DNA from: Phyto melanocephala
Taxonomy: Eukaryota > Arthropoda > Insecta > Diptera > Rhinophoridae
Assembly (NCBI GenBank): GCA_941918925.1
Contig: OW799234.1
Span: forward strand, 130,676,895 to 130,740,894
DNA length: 64,000 nt
Reading direction: 5' to 3'
The notes under the pieces were generated by a model. It was given only the letters and a program-made list of their open reading frames with translations. It was not told the DNA's origin and searched no databases. The position numbers were made by a program, and so were the translations under genes. The stretch's first letter is position 1; each line of letters begins with the position of its first letter. This document shows, one piece after another, positions 52,201-61,200 of this stretch.

Positions 52201-55200
52201 TTAAGGTCCTTTTAGTAATAAAAAATCTTTTTGTTTTGTTTTAAATTATTTTCTTTGTGAAGAAGTAGCGAAATATTGATCAAATAATATAAAACAAAAC
52301 AAAAAGATTTTTTATTATTAAAAGGACCTTAAGCTTAAAAAACTATTAAACATATATTATTATAAAAGGTCAAAGAAACTAATAATTATTTGAAAATGTT
52401 CATAGGATTATTAAACAAGCCATTAATGTAAAAATTTTCTTTATAAACCTTTGATACATTTAACATTTTGACACGGAGTATGATTTTCTTATAAAGGGTA
52501 GTGCAACCATAATGCACGATATTAATTTTTATCCCTGTTATCCTACGTCGTGGCGATGGTTATTGGTCACCAAGATATTGTGATTTGGCACCGTTAGACT
52601 TCTTTGGGGATATTTAAAAGAAAAGAAATTCATCAATAAATAAACGAGATAATTTGGCAAATTATCCACAATTATGTCCCAGTGTCTTGGGGGATTAATG
52701 CCACCGAAACCGAGGGTAGAATTTAGCCGATATTGTGTTTTACACATAATTGTCATAGATCTTTCTATCATAATATTTTTATTTTATTTACATTTAACAT
52801 TGTGCTATTTGGTTGTACCGCTCTTCTTTATTGCAGACAAAATAAAATGTTGCTAAAATGTTGACAGAAACATTTCATATGTTTTTTATACTACTAACAG
52901 AGTATTCCTGAAGCCTACTAGCTCTGCTTCCATTTGTGAAATATGTTGAGTAATTTTAGTTATTTCACACTAAGAACAATCAAAAATAATTTTTAAGTCG
53001 AGCAAACAACTAGAATTGATTAGTTCTTGATTTGAATTTCGTAAGAAATAATATAAAAAATGTTGCTTAAATGTTGGCAGAAATATTTTTTATATTTTTA
53101 CCGTTATAAACAGAGTATTGATTAGGCAATATTATTCCCTAAGTATTTTTGATATATTTTTTTTATATGAAGTTTGATAAAAGTTCACATGAAAGATCGA
53201 AAAAAATATCAGGCTTACGGCTACATTATTCCATAAGTAATTTCTAGGAATTTTTAAACGAAGTATTACAGCAGTACGCATTAAATATTGGGTAAAAAAT
53301 ATTGTTTGTTCATTTTATTATTTATTTTTGGTGTAAATTTCTGTAAAAGCATCAAATTCAACTTTTTATAATTTTTTAGCAACCTATTTCTAAGCCGCAA
53401 AATTACTTTTTACATATTTATATTTTTTGATTAATTTAATAAGACAAAGAAATGCCAGTATTTATTCTCTCTCTTAGCAGCATGTTGCTAAGACAAAAAA
53501 ATACTTGATGATTTTTATTTATTTTTAGAATATTTTTTTTTTTGTTTCAATTGTCGAATAACTTTTAAGTACAAATTTGTTTGTGAATCAATTTATACGA
53601 TCATTTTGTGTTTGTTTGTAAAATCCTCACGTAATAGAAAAATTAATTTAATACAAAAAAATTTTTTTTTGGTTTAAATTCCTTTATTTGAGGGTTGAAC
53701 GCACAAAAAACGTATTGACATTGAAAGGTGGTTTAGTCAACTCTCTAGTATGTATTTGATAAAAATAAAACAATAAAAAAATATTTCAAATTAAACAATC
53801 AACACAATTACTTAGTTATTATGCAAATTCTTATTTAGTTAAATACATTTATCGATAGTTAATGGAATTTTTAATTAATTTTCATTTGTTTCTCTTTATA
53901 AATATATTTAATAGGCATTTAATTGTACGACACTTTAATTACAACATTTTTAAAATGTACATTTCAAGTTCAATGAATGTTATTTTTTTTAATTTTCTGT
54001 TTCTTCATTAATTTCTGTGATTAATTTAATTGTTAAAAAAATTTTATAATTTTGTTTTTGTTTTTATGTCTGCTTTGTTTTATATACATAACTTGTAAAC
54101 AAATGTTTTTTTTGTTTTTGTTTTTTTGCAAAATTGTTAATAATTTGTTGTGTGGTTTTTGTGTGATATTAAACGTTCAATGCTTGAATTAACAATATAT
54201 TTTTTTAATTCATATTTAATAACTTTTGTTAATTATTTCAACTCCACATTAAAATTGTAGAGGGTAATTGCAGATTATCAAACTGGAAGTATTAATAAAT
54301 GATATTTTTTTCAAGGTTTATTTTCAAATTTGGTAAAATATTGATCAATTGACCGATAACATTGAACATTATTTCCTATGGATCAAAGTTCCCAATATTC
54401 AATTCATTATATAGACAGTGTTATTTCAAATTTGTAAATTTTGTGTGTCATCAATAAAATGAGTTTAAGGTCAAGTTTAAGGTTGAGTTTACAAAAAGGT
54501 ATTTTAACAGCTTTGATCACAGGTGTCATAAGGTCATGTCTAACCATGGTACTTTTTGCTATGATAAACTAACTAACAACAGATCACATATAACATGGAG
54601 TCAATCAAGCATTATTGATACCAAAGGAACTATTCCTACTTTCTTTGTTATATCGTTTTCAGGAATAGAGCTGACAACTTTTGGAACTTAAAAGACGTAA
54701 ATAAATTTATGTATAAGGACATATGAAAAACTGTAGTGAGTGGCAATACATATATTCCACAAGTCTTGACTTTTATTAAATGTATCCAATATAATCTATG
54801 AAAACATCAGTCATGGAAAAAAGTGAAGGGTATTCAGTAAGTATATTAAAAGTATAACCAACAGCAAAGCCACCATCAAGCTTCTAACTAAACTTTCCTT
54901 AACATCATAACTTGCTCAAAATTATCGGATATTGGTTAATGAAAATGGTTTTAAACATCAATCCTATGGGAGTGTCAGATGTGTCAAGCTAGGAGAGATG
55001 CATCGCATAGTGACAATGAGATTAGAACTGTGCTGTTCTCCATTGTGTTTGCAAAGTTCGCATTGAGACTTACGTATGCAAACTTGTTTATGCCCGCTGG
55101 TCAACAACGAAAACTTAATAGACTGTGATGAATTCTCAGTATGTACAAACTTTATAGATGACAGCGGTTACACAACTACATGAATACAAATACAAATGAC

Positions 55201-58200
55201 AGGAATCGTCGCCGTTTAGTCAGCTAAAACAAGAAAATGGTAAGTAGTTGGTATTGTTGTCGGAAAAAAAATAATTTAGGGGTGATGGTAGTAATGTAGC
55301 CGTGTCGATGTGATGGCATCAAAGTAATTGACTTTATACAGGACAAATAAAAAGTCACCATGGGGTTTAAAAAATACAAAAACTTTTTCGTTTATAAATA
55401 TTTTTTAAAATTTTTTTTTGATCTGAATAATAAATAACGGAGAGATTAACAACTGATCAAAGAACAAGAACAAAAAAAAAATATTATTTATACCAGCGAT
55501 TAATTGTTTCAACGCAAAAAGCATATAGTCCACATATTTACGTCTGAATTTTGTTCTCTGAAGTAAAAATTCGTTACTTAGTTCATCGTCACTACCAACA
55601 TGGCACCGTATGAGATTTACCTCGAACCGGTAGGCCACGTTTAATTCATGCTGTGAAAAACATTGAACGTGATGAGCAAAATGTTAATCAAACACCAAAA
55701 TCATCTACCAGAAGGCCATCTGATCAGCTGGAATAGCTCGTACGTTACTGTGACGAAGAAAAGATCATCGGAAACGTATAAATTTTTCAGTTAAGTTTCA
55801 ACAGCTGACCAGATATCAAACCAACTTTATTGAAAAAAATTACTTCTGAAAAAATGAAGATAGAGACGGCATCGGTTTATGATAGAATATATTATGCGTC
55901 CTGCTCTTCAAAACAGACCTGAGATATAATTTCAGCAGGACAAAGCAAGAGATACAATGGCACTTTTGAGTAAATTTTTACAGAGCGAATAATTTCCAAA
56001 AATTTGGAAATCAAGTGTCCAGTGCGTGCGCCAGATTTGTCAGTACCCGACTATTTTCCTAGGGGTTATTTGAAGGAGAGATTATATTTGAACAAGCTCA
56101 AGATAATCCTTGTACTCAAGGCCAACATTGTTGAAGAAATTCGAGTGTACAAACCAAAATTTCGAAAGATGTTGTGAAAAAAGCTCTAAAACGACCCCAT
56201 CATTGCGAAGCGAAGTCGTAATTTTGACATTATTTTCCATACCTTAAGTAAAGAAAATTCGATTTTGTATATTTGATAATCTAAAAAAGAAATGAATAGA
56301 CGAAAAAAGTTATTAAATTTTAAAATTTTTAAACCCCATGCAGACTTTCGGCCCACTCTGTATAAGTGTGAGAATTTTATTTTCCATAGATTGTAAATAC
56401 TAGCCTGCTGTCTTTAATAAAAATATTGAAGCACAAACATTTAGAAAATAAAAATAGTAACAAAACATCGTAACTGCTATAAAATATCACTGTAAAAATA
56501 ACTTCTACAAACCCTGTCCTCAAGGCTTCTTCTCATCTTCTTTACACCTGCCCCGTATTAAACAATCTGCGACCCAGCCACTTCAGAGTTATGTTGAATA
56601 AGTCTTTCAATTATAAATCTTGACAACTGTTTTTTCGTCAAGAGTAGAGGATGATTTTCTGAACAAAACCAAGGCAAAATAAATCTATATCCTTCCCTCT
56701 TCTTCGGTCTTTTGTATTTCGAATTCCAATCTTCTCTTTTTTTTCTTACAAGTAGCACAAAAGGACCTTTCCAACGTACCGTAGTGAACTAAATCTGCAA
56801 GAGCTGCCTCTACCATCTACTCTATTTTTAAAATTAAAATTTACTTTAATACTTTGTTCGTTTAAAAAATGACTAAGTGGGAAAATTCAAAGAATTTTGT
56901 TTCGATAACCATAATTATTCTTCTGTCCAATTGTAGATTTATTTATAGACAATAGAAGCACTGACTGTTTCTGTCATGAGCAATACAATGTTGCAAATAA
57001 ATAAGATTATGATCAACTTAATGCCACAAGTGAAGTATTTTTATTAATCAAGGCTTTTGTGGCTAAGAGCTTGCTGGCCAAGTTAAGGGCCGGAGAACTA
57101 AAAATTTCAAATTAAAATGAAAAACTATTTGCCTAGTTACATACATACACACATACATTATTAAAAATTCTTATTTTGATCTTGTTTTGTTTTTGTGCTA
57201 AAACATTTTTATAAATTTATTTTTAGAACTTTATTTTATGTGTCCAAAGGTCTGTATGTCTGTCTTTCTTTCCGTTTGTCTCTTTAGATTATTGCTTTTC
57301 TAGTTTATTTGATTATGATGAGTTGCTTAGTTTCTTATTTATTGTTTTACAATTGCCATTAAGCAACAACAACGACAATAACAAGACAACACTAAGTATG
57401 TAATTATAACGAATACACCGCTTGCAACATTGTTGCAATTCTTTGGTATGTCTACCATTAAAGTAGACGATCTTTAATGTTTTTAGTAGGCGTGTTTGGT
57501 TTCTTCATCTTTAATTCTCGGGTTTTAGAATCTGGCAAAAAAATTTTATTTATTTCTACAGCAATTGCTTCCAGTAAAAGATGTAGTTTCAACAGAAAAA
57601 GTCACACAGTTGATTGTCAAAGAAAATTAAATAATTTATACTCTTATATGGAATTGCGACATTGATTTTTAATGCTGCTGGAAAAACCAGATCCGTTCGT
57701 TGGCTTATTTGGTTAAGTGATGTTAAAAGGTAGAGGTTTGCGTCTTTGCTAAATAGCTTAATTAAGTTTTAATCACACCTTTTTTAATAGAGATATTTAG
57801 CACCACCAAAGAAAAGTGAAATGAAAAATTAATCTTTATTAAAATAACAGTTAATTAAAGAAAAAACTCTTAGATCATTTTATAAGCATTACATTTCTAG
57901 CGACAGTGTTGACATTTAAGCTATTGTTAGGTTGCCCTGGTAAACTTGACAATTATGTACTGGCCTGCTAGTCTAAGTTGTTGGTTTGTTTTCTTCCAGA
58001 GGTTACATTACAATGGGAAAATATTCTCTTTTACTTACTTATATTGCTTTATATATAATAAAGTTATAAAAAAGTAATTATTTAAATTACTTTCCTTGTC
58101 CAAATAGAAATATAGAATTATCATGGAGACTAAACAACCAACATAGAGTGATAAAGTCTACGGCAGCCTACTATACGTGTCGTAAGATATTCGGTGTGAA

Positions 58201-61200
58201 ATGGGGGCTCAAGTCTAACATTGTTAAGTGGTTGTATACGGCTGTAGTGCGTCCAATTCTTTCTTATGTATCTCTGGTATGGTGGAATGCAGCGAAGCGC
58301 AAATGTGTTGTATAACAGTTGTACAGGGTTCGAAAATTGTGGGATTTGGAATTATGGGTGCTTTGCGATCTAGTCCTCCAGAGGCATTGATTTTTTGTCG
58401 GGCTGTCTTCGTGTTTTTGTTTTTGTGTCCAGTTTTTTTTATCGTGTAACGTACCTAGGTCTGCACAAGAATTAAGAACTCCCCATATGGAATAAACCGA
58501 GTGAGCTAGAAGGGACGGCGTGCAGTGCGGCCTTCTTCAGGGAACGTAACAGATAATGGCTGTCTTGTAACTCCATCTATGGATCTTAATAAGGCATTCA
58601 GAATGTCAATTCTCTTCAGAAGTAAGTGAGATAGGGATGACTTAATAGGGACCTTCGACAGCAGAATCTATACGGACGTTTCTAAAATGTGCTGTGTGAT
58701 TAGATCTTTTCTAGCGAACTAGAGATAGGGCTCTTCTATCGCTTTCCAGATGAATGTAGCATATTTAATGCTGGAAAATTCGCTATGTAGGAGACAAGAC
58801 AAGAATAGACAATAATATTCATAGAAATTAGGTTTTTTATTTTCGTCACTCAGGTGACACTCAGATTATACACCAAATAAGTCGGTCTATGCAGAAAAGT
58901 GTTATTAAGACTTGGTCAGGACAGAGGTTACTCTAGTTTAGATTCGTAAGCATAGGGGCTGCTATGGAAACCAGCGGGCGGACGAGCTAGCTAGAAGAAG
59001 ATGCTAAATAAAATAATAAATGCAGTAGCCATTCTGTGGTGGACTATCGAAAGCAATATTTCCAGGAAACGAAGTAAACAGGTGGCGTAAACAAGAAACA
59101 TGTAGAGTGGCCAAGCTTACGAAAGGACATCTCAAGGTTGCTAGTGGTAGTGACGGTCATTACCATGTAAGGCGACTCGCATTACCTGGAACGACTATGG
59201 TCACAGCTGTATTGATTTTCTACCCTTTCTGCGAATGCCCTGACCTAGCTGCCAAGAGTCACAGAATCCTAAAAAAACATCGTACTCTAGATAACCCCTT
59301 TGAGATATCTGAGGTCAGACTGAACGATGTGCTGAAATTTCTCATGGCTACGGGGTGTATCAAACAAACAAAAATTCAAATACATATCATATTATATGTA
59401 ATTTTAATCTTTCACCAGTTTGAGCAATAATTCGTTAAGCCTACTCTTGATGGGGTATTGTTAACTGACAAAATAATTCGCGTACCTTTTCGTCTAGGGT
59501 ATTCAGTCGAAAACATTACTGCTGTTGAACATCCATTAACATCAATCGTTATCAGGAAATCAATATTTCAGGAAAATTTCGCACAAAGACCTTTACCCAG
59601 TTTACAAACAACTGAAGCCTTTTGTGCATCTGATTTGTTGCTAGTTCGAATAAAGGTTCAATGATCTTTTGCCTGATAATAAATATTGCTACCGAAAAAT
59701 CATAAAGTCCATTTACACATCGTACTATAAAATTGCTACATTTGGGGCTAAGAAAATGCTAAGGTCATAATATAGAAACCTAGAACGTTTCAAATAAATT
59801 TTAAAAATGATTAAGGAGCCACGGTTTTGTCATTATCGAGAATAATTAATGCTCAAGTTTCATTTCGTTTCAATAGGACGACACAATTTGCCACAAAGCC
59901 AACTATTTTTTTTGGCACCGTAAATCCGAAATTCTCATACCAATTGGACACCTCGTAACTGTTATTTCAGTTTGCTGGACTATTTTTTGTGGAGAGCCGT
60001 TAAAGGATAAATGCTATGCTAACTATCAGCATTCAAATGAGAACTTGAAACATTAAAGTGAAGTTGTCATTCAAAAAATTCACACCAACAAAAAAAAAGA
60101 ACTTGTAAATTGCGGTGTTCGGTTTAGCTGTGGGGGTCATGTTAACGATATTGAATTTGGTTTTTAAATTTTAGCGATTGACCTTTATACAGAAACAAGA
60201 TTTAGAAAAAATATTTGATAATTTTTCAAGATAACTTGTATAACAAATTTTAATGAAAATTAAGCGTTGAACCAGGGGGGGATAAAAAAAGGATATTTGG
60301 ATACCAACCAACACCCTCCTTCAACCAAATGTTGTGTTTGATAAGTAATTGTTTTGGCAGTCATAAAACAAACAAATTATATATTTTAATAAATACAAAA
60401 ACCCTTCTAACGATAAAATTAGAGGCGTGTTTGATTAAAATAAATGCAGCTTTGCAACCTGCGCTGAGTTCACACAATTTTAAATGGACAGACAGACGGA
60501 CACCACATATTCGACTCAAGTCAATAAGTCTTTACCGATCGACTAATGATCTTAAGGGGCTTTTGATGGACTATGTTCATTTGAGGTTTTAAAAATATTA
60601 GTTCATACTTAAAACCAATAATGGTGTAGGGTTCAGAAATTTTATTTCAATAATAATACAGACCTCAGGATAAAGACCCCAAGAAAATATTTAACCTTAA
60701 AGAAAGAAAATTACTTAAATTTGTTTCGGCAACAAATTTCAAATAAAGACAAATTCAACATGATAAACTATTTCATCCAATATTTGTACATGCGGATCTC
60801 TGTCTGTTTTTGTTGTTGTTTCTTTTCGCAAATAAACGTGGCTACACACGTATTTGCAGTTGAAGTTGTAAATTTTTCATTTCAACAATAATAATTTACA
60901 GCTGAACATAAATTTTTATGTAAATATGTACAACAAGTATAGAAAACATAAAATTGTTACTTGTACCCTTTGGACACAACAAATTGTCGCATTGTTATCA
61001 CAGCCAACAGTCAACAGCAACGAAATGAAGAGAAAGATTTTAGTTCCAAGTCAAGTTTAACAACAGCAACAACAATAACAAAATACACTTAAAGGCAGTG
61101 CACGATTTGAAATTCATTGGCGACTTTAGGAGAAATACGTTTACAATTTAGAGATTTATTTTGTAAATTATTAACATTTTTAAATTTCACCAATTTTACT

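Noticed and set aside
55405..55638. 77-codon minus-strand frame
   Set aside because: Antisense shadow of the 5' part of the decayed mariner transposase at 55339-56360.
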